Both the position numbers and the translations under genes were made by a program. A stretch of 64,000 bases of DNA from the NCBI RefSeq assembly GCF_964199755.1, contig NC_133901.1, positions 11,919,556 to 11,983,555 on the forward strand. The letters are read 5' to 3'. This document shows, one piece after another, positions 1 to 8,385 of the stretch (positions are counted from its first letter, which is position 1; the number at the start of each line of letters is the position of its first letter). The notes below the pieces were generated by a model that made no database searches, had not been told where the DNA came from, and saw only the letters and a list, made by a program, of their open reading frames with translations. Source of the DNA: Larus michahellis. Taxonomy: Eukaryota > Chordata > Aves > Charadriiformes > Laridae.

Positions 1-662
1 CTTCCGCTCCGCGCGGCGGCAGCGGCCGCCGGGATTGGCCGGGCGGGGCGGGGAGGAGGGAGCGGCGCGTGAGCGTGAGCGCGCGGCGGCGGGTGGGGAG
101 GGGGGAGGGGGGAGAGGGGTCCCGCGCGGACCCCAGGCGGAGCCCGATTGGCTGCGCCGCGGGCGACTCCTGTCCGGGGGCCAATGGGAGCCCCGTGGGC
201 TCGGGATTCCCCGGCCAATGGGCGGGCGCGATGCGGGTCGTGAGGATGGCGGGAGCTGATTGGCCGGTGCCCAGGCGGCGGGGAGCGGATTGGCGGGCGG
301 GCGGGCGTCATGGCGGCAGGGAAGGGAGGAAGGAGGGAGCTGATTGGTGGCTGTTATCATTGTGGGGCAGGGGAGAGGGAGCTGATTGGTGAATGCCGGG
401 AAGGAAGGAAGGAGCTCATTGGAGGACACAGCAGCGTTGGGGCAGCCAGGAGGGAGCCAATTGATGGTCCTGTGGCAGCGGGGCAGGCAGGAGGGCTCTG
501 ATTCGTGGGCACCGTGGCGGGATGGCAGGCAGGAGGGCGCCGATTGGTGGCACCATGGCGGGAGGGCAGGCAGCTGCCTGGTCCTGCTGTGGTCGCCCAC
601 ACGCCTGTGCCCCACGGTGCCAGGGCGGCAGTGGCAGCGGGACGTCAACGCGGTCGGCAGTG
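1..662 (+). promoter_or_regulatory. SCLY: SCLY CpG-rich promoter with repeated CCAAT boxes
   Basis: Very GC- and CpG-rich sequence directly upstream of the SCLY start. ATTGG (inverted CCAAT, the NF-Y core) is visible at 34-38, 147-151, 259-263, 289-293, 343-347, 385-389, 418-422 and 543-547. CCAAT in the forward orientation is at 181-185, 215-219 and 457-461, and a degraded copy (ATTCG) is at 501-505. No TATA box is evident, which fits a CpG-island housekeeping promoter. The transcription start cannot be placed from sequence. The left edge of the island is cut by the window, so a divergent neighbour to the left cannot be excluded. Confidence 0.7.
251..560. repeat. Degenerate ~40-bp minisatellite with ATTGG core
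   Basis: Imperfect tandem units of roughly 30-54 bp follow the pattern G-rich (GGCAGG / GGAAGGAGGGA) + GCTGATTGGTGG. ATTGG or its degraded forms recur at 259, 289, 343, 385, 418, ~458, 501 and 543. The closest units are at 330-350, 372-390, 408-425 and 520-550. Each unit carries one potential NF-Y site, so growth or loss of units would change the CCAAT-box number of the SCLY promoter. Confidence 0.6.
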
Positions 663-712
663 ATGGGCACCGGGACGGAGCCATCGGAGGCGCGGCACGA
701 CGTGGCAGAGGG
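663..712 (+). CDS. SCLY: SCLY exon 1, predicted start
   Basis: ATG at 663-665 reads [17 protein letters not shown] up to a donor GGTGAG at 713. The split Gly codon is completed by the first base of the exon at 787, giving EGSLYLDYN. The ATG has G at -3 and G at +4. The same frame is open back to ATGs at 555 and 522, but that extension runs into the minisatellite, is Gly/Ala/Cys-rich and does not look conserved. I therefore take 663 as the most economical start. Confidence 0.7.
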
Positions 713-3700
713 GTGAGGCCCCGCCCTTCCCCACGCCCCCCTCCCCATCCCCCTGGCCCCCCTCACCTGTCCCCTGCTCCCCACAGGAGTCTCTACCTGG
801 ACTACAACGCCACCACCCCGCTGGCCCCCGAGGTGGCCCAGGCCGTGGGGGACGCCATGTGTCAGGCCTGGGGCAACGCCAGCAGCTCCCACCCTGCAGG
901 TAGGGGCCTGGGGGAGCTACCATGTTGGCTCCCCGCTGCCAGGGCCGGGCCCAGTGGCCACAGCAGCCCATGGTGGAGCTGCCAGGTCTCATCCCGCAGG
1001 CAGGAAGGCGAAGGAGCTCATCAGCAGTGCCCGGGAGAGCCTGGCGAGGATGGTGGGAGGCCGGCCGGAGGACATTGTCTTTACCTCAGGGGGCACAGAG
1101 GTGGGATCAGCCACCATCTCTCTGCGGGGCACTGATCCCCCTTCCTGGCCAGCCCTGCCTGCCACCTCCTCACAAGCATGCAGCGATGAGGAGGGTGGGG
1201 ACAAAGGGCGCTGTGCTCCCTCTGGGTCTTCATTTTCCCCTCTGCTTTCCTCTCCCTAGGCCAACAACATGGTGATCCACACTGCCTGCAGGCACTTCCA
1301 TGGAAGCCAGGCCAGGCCGGGGGGCGGCCGGGGGACGCCGCACATCGTGACGTCAAGCGTGGAGCACGACTCCATCCGCCTGCCGCTGGAGCAGCTGGTG
1401 AAGGAGAGCCTGGCGGGTGAGCAGCAGAGGGACCACAGGTCAAGGACGTCTGGCCACAGACTGGGGTTTGCGAGGGGGGCTTTTTCATGCTGTCAATTTT
1501 GTGGAGGAGGACAGGGACCCACTTGCTGTGTGATGTTCCCCTTTTCCCCTTGCAAAGGGCACTGACTCCCCCCATGGTGTCCCCATTCCCTCAAGCTGGG
1601 TACGTTACCCTGTCAGCGTCCTGCATTCCAGGCCAGGTTAGATGGGGCTGTGAGCAACCTGATCTAGTTGAAGATGTCCCTGCTTATTGCAGGGGGGTGA
1701 GACTAGGTGGCTTTTGAAGCTCCCTTCTAACCCAAACTGTTCTGTGATTCTCTCCCAAGAGCTGTGGTGCACCCTGCCTGTGTGCCAGCTGCTCGCACAG
1801 CTCTCCTGCCTGCTCAGTGGGGCGCAGGCACCCCTGGGTGCCGTCGGGCTTCCCAGCAAACCTCAGGGCTTGTTTCTTGGCTTGCAGAAGCCACTTTTGT
1901 GGCTGTGTCCCCACGAAGCGGACAGGCTGAGGTGGATGATGTCCTCGCTGCTGTCCGGCCAACCACCTGCCTGGTTTCCATCATGTTGGCCAATAACGAG
2001 ACTGGGGTCATCATGGTGAGTCTGTGGGCAGCAGGTGGGACAGAGTGGGGACATCGTCGCTAAAAGGTGCTTGATAAGGGTGAGCAAATGGTCCCGTGGA
2101 ATGCAGACCCTCTTCTCTCTCGCCAGCCTGTTGCAGAGCTGAGCCAGCGCGTCCGTGCCCTCAATCAGCGGAGAGAGGCGAAAGGGCTGCCCAGAATCCT
2201 GGTGCACACGGACGCGGCGCAGATGATTGGCAAGGGGCGTGTGGACGTGCAGGAGCTGGGTGTGGACTACCTCACCATCGTGGGACACAAGGTATGGCCC
2301 TGATCACACAGCCCAGCTGGTGTTCACCCTCTAAGACATCTCTGTTGGGTTGCCAGGGAGACTTTGGGTGCCCCCACAGCTTGATACCTTATCAGTGGCC
2401 AAAGTTCTCTTGCTGGATGGTGCTCTGAAGATAGTCTTCAGCTGGGCGACAAGGCTCCTGCAAGTCAGGGGGACCTGTTTGGAAGGGGGAGCAGGAGGAG
2501 GACAAGGGCAGGGACAGCTCTGCAGCAGCCTGTGCCTGTGAGATGGGCAGGGGTCAGCACTGGAGGGCACTCAGATTTGGGAGAAGCAAGGAAGCGGGCA
2601 CCTGGCAGTGTCCCCAGGGTGACCATGGCTGTTTCTCCCCGCAGTTCTACGGCCCACGGATTGGTGCGCTGTACGTGCGTGGCCCCGGCACCACCACCCC
2701 GCTGCACCCCATGCTCTTTGGAGGGGGACAGGAGAGGAATTTCCGTCCAGGGTAAGGCGGCTGAGTGGTGGCTAGGAGAGCTGGGTCTTGGGCTGGTGGC
2801 CAAACCACACGTGGCTACTCAGTCTGAACTGAGCTGGCAGCTCTACCACCTGCCAGCCCTGGGGCAGGCAGCCCGGTGGGGGAGATGGATCTGTGCGTGG
2901 GAACTGGGGAAACCTCTGGCGCAGGCTTTGCGGTGGGAGGAACTGCAGGGTGGAACTGCCCCCTTCCCAACCACCTCAGAGAGGGGTCCAGGACCCCCTG
3001 CCAGCGCCGAGGGGTCCCATGCAGGGGAACGTCTGTCTGGAGAAATGATAACTCACTGCTCCCTCTTCCCTTCCAGCACGGAGAACACCCCAATGATTGC
3101 CGGCCTCGGCCAGGTGAGTAGGTGATGGTCCCTGGGGGTGCTGCCTGGTGGAGCCAGCACAGAGACAGCCACCTGCGGTCCCTGGTCATTCAAAGTGACA
3201 AACTCAGGGTGCGGGAGGGCAGGTGAACTACTGGGAAAGGAGATGGGGCTTTCTGGTGCCAGTCAAAGGAGGTGCTTCAGAGCACTCACTGCAGGGTTTG
3301 CAGCCCTGGCAGCGAGCAGTCACGCAGCTCACGTGGCTGCAAGGCACTGAGAGGCTGCTGGGGGACACTGGGGACCTGGCAATTGTGGAGGCTGTTCCCA
3401 GGCTGGACTCACATGCCAGGGTGCCGCACAGGGAGGGAGGTGTCGGACGGAACCCATCTGGGTTTTCCTCTCTTCAGGCTGCAGAGTTAGTAAGCAAGAA
3501 CTGTGAGGCCTACGAGGCTCATATGCGGGATGTTCGGGATTACCTGGAGGCCAGGCTGGAGGTGAGCAGACCTGGTTCCTGTTTGTCTCTCCTCTCCTGG
3601 GGTCTCAGCCCACGGAGTGCAGGGCCCGGAGCCAGGGTGGGTATGTCCCTCTGGCCCTGCCACGTCCTCATCAGGACAGGGCTGCTGACGATCCCAGAGC

Positions 3701-4856
3701 GGTTCACAGCCCTCTGATTTCTCCAGGCCTCCTTTGGGAAGCAGAGGATCCACTTCAACAGCCACTTTACAGGCTCCAAGAGACTCTGCAACACCTCTAA
3801 CGTCTCCATCCTGGGCCCAGGCCTTCAAGGTAGCTCTTACCCCACTGTTGTCCTGTGAAGGTGCCCATGGAGCCAGGCACCTGTCCCGCTCAGCACCCTG
3901 CAGCTAGAGGCCGGGCTGTGGCTTGGGCAGGGAGATGAGGCAGGCAGCAGCCCTCAGGGAGAGCCTGGGCGCTGGGAGACCTGTGCTCGCGTGTGCTGCA
4001 GGGCGAAGGGTGCTGTCTTCCTGCAAGACGCTTCTCGCCAGCGTCGGTGCTGCCTGCCACTCTGAGAAAGGGGATCGGTAAGCAGCCGGCTTTGCAAGGT
4101 CCAGGGCATCTTCCCAGAGCGGGTGGGAGGAAGGGAAACAGGACAGGGAAGGGGACCGTGGGTGGCTATGGGCAGTGTCACCTGGGGCAAAGAGGGTACA
4201 GAGCTTTCCAGAGGGGCCAAAGGGCTGTGAAGGAGGTTATTGCAGGAGACACAGCTGGAATGCTTGACTGCTGCTGGGAAGGACTTTGTCCCTCGTGGCT
4301 CTGGTGATCCAGCTCTTCAATGCCTGGCACTGCCAGAAGAGAGTCTGCCTTACATCCTGTGTGCCTGGCTCATCTGCTCAAGCCCAATTTGAGTCCAGCA
4401 GCCTCCTTTGGGGGTCCGTGGGGACAGCAGGTGCTTTTGGCCTGGTCTAGAGCAATGCCCTGTAGACTTGGCAGAGCTGCCAACCCATGGGGACCCAGGA
4501 ACGATTCCTCCTTGATGGGGAAGAGCCAGATCCACCATAGGGCAACAAGCCCAGCAGGTGCCTTTGGAAAGCGAGCAGGCTTGCCTGGAGTGCATCTGCA
4601 GATGTGGTGCCTCTTATGGCATGGTGTAGCTGTCTGGTGATGCATGTGCTTCCTTGGCTTTCGAGTTAAACCCGCTCACCCCTGTGTCTGTTTCAGGCCC
4701 TCCTCCATTCTGCTCAGCTGTGGGATCCCCTACAACGTGGCACAGAATGCCTTGCGGCTGAGCGTGGGGCGAGATACCACCCGAGCAGACGTGGACCTGG
4801 TTGTGCAGGACCTGGTGCAGGCTGTGGCGCAGCTGGACCAGGACCAAGCCCCGTAG
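663..4856 (+). CDS. SCLY: Selenocysteine lyase (12 exons, complete)
   Basis: PLP-dependent class V aminotransferase of the NifS family. It converts L-selenocysteine to L-alanine and selenide in the cytosol, feeding selenophosphate synthesis. Coding exons, all bounded by AG/GT with compatible phases: 663-712, 787-899, 1000-1100, 1260-1416, 1888-2015, 2127-2291, 2645-2751, 3077-3113, 3478-3561, 3727-3829, 4002-4077, 4697-4856 (TAG at 4854). They join into 426 residues; human SCLY is about 445. Landmarks: [10 protein letters not shown] near the N terminus, [11 protein letters not shown] (His124, expected to stack on PLP), LVHTDAAQ, the PLP lysine in TIVGHKFYGPRIG (Lys238), [17 protein letters not shown], and the catalytic cysteine in [12 protein letters not shown] (Cys367). 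The linker between HFH and TSS is shorter than in human. The gene is very compact, with introns from 74 to 868 bp. The exact start is uncertain because in-frame ATGs also lie at 522 and 555. Confidence 0.93.
1628..1757 (+). mobile_element. CR1 LINE 3' fragment
   Basis: Lies in SCLY intron 4. The sequence follows the familiar avian CR1 3' end: a GGTTAGATGGGGCTGTGAGCA stretch, CAACCTGATCTAGTTGAAG, TGTCCCTGC, a G-rich stretch, CTCCCTTCTAACCCAAACTG and a terminal TTCTGTGATTCT. It is truncated at its 5' end, as most CR1 copies are. Orientation is sense to SCLY. Confidence 0.85.
2127..2291 (+). CDS. SCLY: SCLY exon 6, PLP-binding aspartate and lysine
   Basis: A 55-codon exon encoding [14 protein letters not shown] through TIVGHK. 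It contains the HTDAAQ segment, whose Asp contacts the PLP pyridine nitrogen in this family. It ends exactly on the AAG for the Schiff-base lysine, and the following FYGPRIG is supplied by exon 7 (2645-2751). The acceptor CGCCAG ends at 2126 and the donor is at 2292. Confidence 0.92.
4002..4077 (+). CDS. SCLY: SCLY exon 11, catalytic cysteine
   Basis: A short 76-base exon between CTGCAG (ending 4001) and GTAAGC (4078). It encodes [20 protein letters not shown] and then EKGD. The Cys in AACHS is the residue that attacks selenium in selenocysteine lyases, so the enzyme appears competent. Both neighbouring splice phases match: one base of the codon is carried from exon 10 and two bases are passed to exon 12. 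Confidence 0.92.
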
Positions 4857-5165
4857 GCACCGGGAGTCGCCATTCCCAGCCTTCACCCAGGTTCTCGGGA
4901 TGGGACTGTGCCCTGCTTGGTCCCTGGGCGCTGGCTGCCACTGTCAGTTTGGGCTCAGATGTTGGATCCCTAAGTTGAACTGAGCCAGGCTGCAGTTTGT
5001 GATCGTGGATCAGACATTGGGGAAGTGGCGGCTGTTGGTGGCAGGAGGAAGTGGGATCACCCGTTTTGGCAGCAGTGTGCTCTTCAATCTGCTTGGCCGT
5101 GTATCAGCTTGTGCTCACAGGGATGCGGGTGGGGCTGGAACGGCTCTGCAGCACGTGCGGCTCAA

Positions 5166-5232
5166 GCAGAGAATCAGAGAATCGTTATGGCTGGAAGAGA
5201 CCTTTAAAATGATTAATCAAGTCCAACTGTTG
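5166..5232 (-). mobile_element. Short CR1 fragment, minus orientation
   Basis: AGAGAATCAGAGAATCGTTA, GGCTGGAAGAGACC, AAAATGATTAATCAAGTCCA is the reverse complement of a CR1 3' tail: an ATTCTCTGATTCT-type terminus followed by the GGTCTCTTCCAGCC block. Only the last 65 or so bases remain, possibly inside the SCLY 3' UTR. Confidence 0.7.
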
Positions 5233-5932
5233 GCGCTGGAGGCAGCAGGGAGCTGTGCTGAGGAGGGGGCTTCGCTGCTTTGGGGCGGGGGCAGCTTATC
5301 AAGAGCTCGCTCAAGACTCTGTTGTCCCCACTGCATGGTGTGGGCATTCGAGGAGTCTTGCTGCCGGGTGCTCCTCGCTTGCCAGCATGTATCCAGCTGG
5401 CATGTATGTGCATGTTGGCATGACGGAGTGTCAAACCTCAGCTCCCTCTGGAGCATAACAGGTGTGGAAGCCATAGGAGATGGAGCCTTTTGTCCTGATT
5501 GCTTTCCACAGCAGAAGCTCTCCCGCTGTCTTATCCCTCAGAGGAGGAAAGACCGTCTGCCCCAGAGGGAAACGAGGAGTTGACAGAAACACAGCAAGAT
5601 GCTGGGCTGGGATGCTGCCCCTGCCAAGGCCCTAAGCTACCAAAAGGGTTTTTATCTGGGAAGGTGCTGGGCACGGCTTTCCCAGCCCTGTGTTGCATTA
5701 CCTGCTCCCCTTCCTCCTGTCCTTCCTACAGTGGGCAGAGCTCCTGTTGCCGGCTCCACGTGCTCCTAAAGGAAACAGAGTTGTCACGGCAGCCCTAACT
5801 GTGCCAGCACCCAAGGAAATGTGTCTTCCCTGCATGGCCCAGGCGGTTGGACACAAGTGTCACACGGCTTAGGCGCGTTGCCGTCCAGGCTGACTGGTGT
5901 CAGGGAACCTGGTTTCCCTGAGAATTGATAGG

Positions 5933-5938
5933 AATAAA
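5933..5938 (+). terminator. SCLY: Candidate SCLY poly(A) signal AATAAA
   Basis: Canonical AATAAA in GGAATAAAAGCG, about 1.08 kb after the SCLY stop, followed by a T/G-rich stretch near 5980-6020. It is the only canonical hexamer I noticed on the plus strand between the two genes. Actual cleavage cannot be confirmed without transcripts. Confidence 0.5.
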
Positions 5939-6749
5939 AGCGATTGCTGCTGCTGTGGCCTTTTCCCGAGTAAAATGTATTTTCCGCGGTGTTTTCCATG
6001 GGGAAGCTGGACTGGTTGGGGTCATCTGAGCTCTATCTTTTCCCTCAGAAAATGCTCATGTCCCAGAACAGAGGCACAGTCTGCTGGAGTGGGGAGGTGC
6101 TTGCTGGTCCTGGTTGCTATGGAGCCTGTGGACACAGATTCTTAGATGTTGGTCTTTCTCTTTACTAGCCATACATTAGCACAGCCAGGAATACTATTTG
6201 CAACCATAAAACCCCGGGGCTTTTTGTAAATTTGATCTCTAACGGAAGTGTTAGGACCCAAGCACACTGACTTAAAGTCACTGGCTGCCTGTCAGGATGT
6301 TCAGCGTTAAAGCTGCTGCTCATACCTCAATCTCAAATGCAGTCTTTTCTTTTTCTTCTCTTTCTCCCTTGCATAATAGTTGAAATCTCTGCTAGAAAAA
6401 GTGGTTCCATAAAAAGAATATTTCTCTGCTTCAGGGGTAGATCTTTTATCTAGCATGGACTTTATAGTTCTTGCGGACCTTTCTTTCACGGCTGTGGCAC
6501 AACTGGAAATCCAATTTTTGGGGCTTGCTCTCCCTCACAGGAGGTCTGGACTTCCTGCATCAATTCAGACAAACATAACCACAAAGCACAAAAAGCTTTA
6601 CTGACTTATTCTGTATACACACAGGAAATGCAAGTTTTAACCACAGAAGTATTAGCATTACTTCATTTAGAATATGGCCCAAACCATGACACAGCCAAAG
6701 CATAAGAAGTGTTACAGAGGATATGAATATTGATATTGAGGTTGATCAT

Positions 6750-6755
6750 TTTAAT
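6750..6755 (-). terminator. SLC35G2: Weak candidate SLC35G2 poly(A) signal (ATTAAA)
   Basis: TTTAAT on the plus strand is ATTAAA on the minus strand, about 370 bases after the SLC35G2 stop. No minus-strand AATAAA was found between the genes. A second variant hexamer (AGTAAA) lies at 6597-6602. The assignment is tentative. Confidence 0.25.
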
Positions 6756-7127
6756 GGTTTTACTGTTCATTTTCCTACTACCACAGTGCACAGGAATGAG
6801 AGTCACTAGTGAATCCCTCTGTCTCTGTATTGCCTTGTCCAGGGAAAGTGAGGGAGAACATGCCCGTGACTTGGCCTGCACTGCTGTGGGCCAGCCCGGG
6901 CTTCCTACCTGCTGGAGACGAATAGCTTTTTCTCATGTGACAAAATGTCAGTGGTTGCACACACTGGAACAAATTCACCTGTCTTGAAATCTGGAAATAC
7001 ACTGCTACATCAGCTGTGAATTTAAACAGTAGAGAGAAGACCTGGCCACTATGCTAGAACACAACAGAGTTGAAATATGTTACTTTCACATGGTCACATA
7101 GCCAGAATCAGATCGCAAAACCGCAAT

Positions 7128-8363
7128 TCATTTAATGGAAGAATCCACAATCTCCTGATAATCTTGTCTTCCTAAATTCTTCCAGGACAGTTTATAACAC
7201 GCAAGGAAAAAAACACTAACCAAAATAACCGCTCCCCCGACCAGATCATAAGCACCTGGGAAGATACGCAACACGACAAGCTGCAGGACCATGGCGATGA
7301 CTATCTCCAGGTGTTGGACGGTGCTGACCAAAGCGGGGTGAAACTTGCTCAGGGCATAGTAGACCCCCAGGAAGGCTGCCGTGGAGCACAGGCAGATGGC
7401 GAGGAGATAGCTCCAGGTTTCTCCATCCAGTGGGACGATTGGTTCTTGAAGTAAGAACATGGTGGACGCTCCCCACACCGTTCCTGTCCAACTGAAGGTG
7501 AACAGTGCCGTCCACATGCTGATGTTATCTTTGATTGACCTATAGACTATCATGGAGAGAGCAGTGGTCAAACCTGCCATAACGGTCATGGTATAGCCAA
7601 AAGCTTCCTTCCAGGTGCTCAGCAGAGAGTTTTCCTCCTTAACAATGTTGGGGATCATGACCAGACAAACACCAAACACGCTGCCAACTACAGTAATTAT
7701 GTCTATGTAAGCCATTCCTTCATCTATGAGTAAGAAAGCCAAAATGGCACTGAACACTGTAGTGGTGGCCCTCCACATAATGGTCCCATTGCTGGGGGGA
7801 ACTATAGCGAAGGAGGTATAAGCACAGGTAATAGAGATAACATTGCAGACCCCATAGAAGAAGAGCCGGAGCCTGTAGCCTTTGGGGCCAAAGGGAGGCT
7901 CATGGTAATAACACACAACAGTAACGGACAGCACCTGTAAGACTGAACGGATGAAAATTAACTCTAGGGATGGCACTTTGGAACGATCAGAAATTAATCT
8001 TGTAATTAGAGCCACACATCCGTGAGCCACAGCAGATCCAAAAAGGACTACCCACGTTTTCCTTGACTGCAGTATATTTCCTTCAGGAAAATGCTGGGAT
8101 TGTCCAATCTCATCGGGTCTTGGCAGTTGTGCTGGCTGAAGCTTGGTGTCTACGGTACCAAAAAAGGGCCTTTCTCTCTTTTTCCCATCATTAAGTAGTC
8201 TTTTCTTAGGATTATCCTCCGTAAATACTCCAGTATCTTCATGAACATCCTCATATCCCTCTTCCCCTGGCTGGGGATAATGAGAAGTATATTTCACTGT
8301 TACTGTGTTGGGATGAATTTTCACTCGCTTTTTGACTGGGTATTTTTGGGAAGATGTATCCAT
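7128..8363 (-). CDS. SLC35G2: Solute carrier family 35 member G2 (TMEM22-like), intact
   Basis: Single uninterrupted 411-codon frame, ATG at 8361-8363, TGA at 7128-7130. The human orthologue is also a single coding exon of about 412 residues. The protein has a hydrophilic, probably cytosolic N-tail of about 100 residues, then about ten hydrophobic helices (roughly 104-123, 134-152, 166-187, 192-213, 219-238, 255-274, 284-305, 318-338, 345-365, 371-391) and a short C-tail. This is the two-EamA-repeat plan of the drug/metabolite transporter superfamily. The start has G at -3 and G at +4, and a splice acceptor lies only 22 bases upstream, so little room exists for a longer N terminus. Its substrate is unknown. 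It faces away from STAG1, as in human, and converges on SCLY. Confidence 0.95.
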   Translation of the reverse strand: MDTSSQKYPVKKRVKIHPNTVTVKYTSHYPQPGEEGYEDVHEDTGVFTEDNPKKRLLNDGKKRERPFFGTVDTKLQPAQLPRPDEIGQSQHFPEGNILQSRKTWVVLFGSAVAHGCVALITRLISDRSKVPSLELIFIRSVLQVLSVTVVCYYHEPPFGPKGYRLRLFFYGVCNVISITCAYTSFAIVPPSNGTIMWRATTTVFSAILAFLLIDEGMAYIDIITVVGSVFGVCLVMIPNIVKEENSLLSTWKEAFGYTMTVMAGLTTALSMIVYRSIKDNISMWTALFTFSWTGTVWGASTMFLLQEPIVPLDGETWSYLLAICLCSTAAFLGVYYALSKFHPALVSTVQHLEIVIAMVLQLVVLRIFPGAYDLVGGAVILVSVFFLACYKLSWKNLGRQDYQEIVDSSIK

Positions 8364-8385
8364 TTCCTTGGAGAAATGTCCTGGC
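8364..8385 (-). other. SLC35G2: SLC35G2 5' UTR remnant and splice acceptor
   Basis: On the minus strand the sequence reads a T-run, CTTAAG, then GCCAGGACATTT...AAGGAAATG. The pyrimidine tract ending in AG at 8387-8386 is a good acceptor, placing the 5' edge of the coding exon at 8385 and leaving 22 bases of 5' UTR in it. Confidence 0.65.

Larger units (their letters stand above)
4857..7127. other. Interval between convergent SCLY and SLC35G2 3' ends
   Basis: No open frame with recognisable protein similarity. It must hold the SCLY 3' UTR (left part) and the SLC35G2 3' UTR (right part, minus strand). It includes a small CR1 fragment at 5166-5232 and a canonical poly(A) signal for SCLY at 5933. 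The sequence falls from GC-rich on the SCLY side to AT-rich beyond about 6.1 kb. The remainder looks unique and non-coding. Confidence 0.7.

Noticed and set aside
386-1135. 249-codon frame over the SCLY promoter and first exons
   Set aside because: It reads through SCLY introns. Only a short piece ([15 protein letters not shown]) coincides with the true exon 2 frame.
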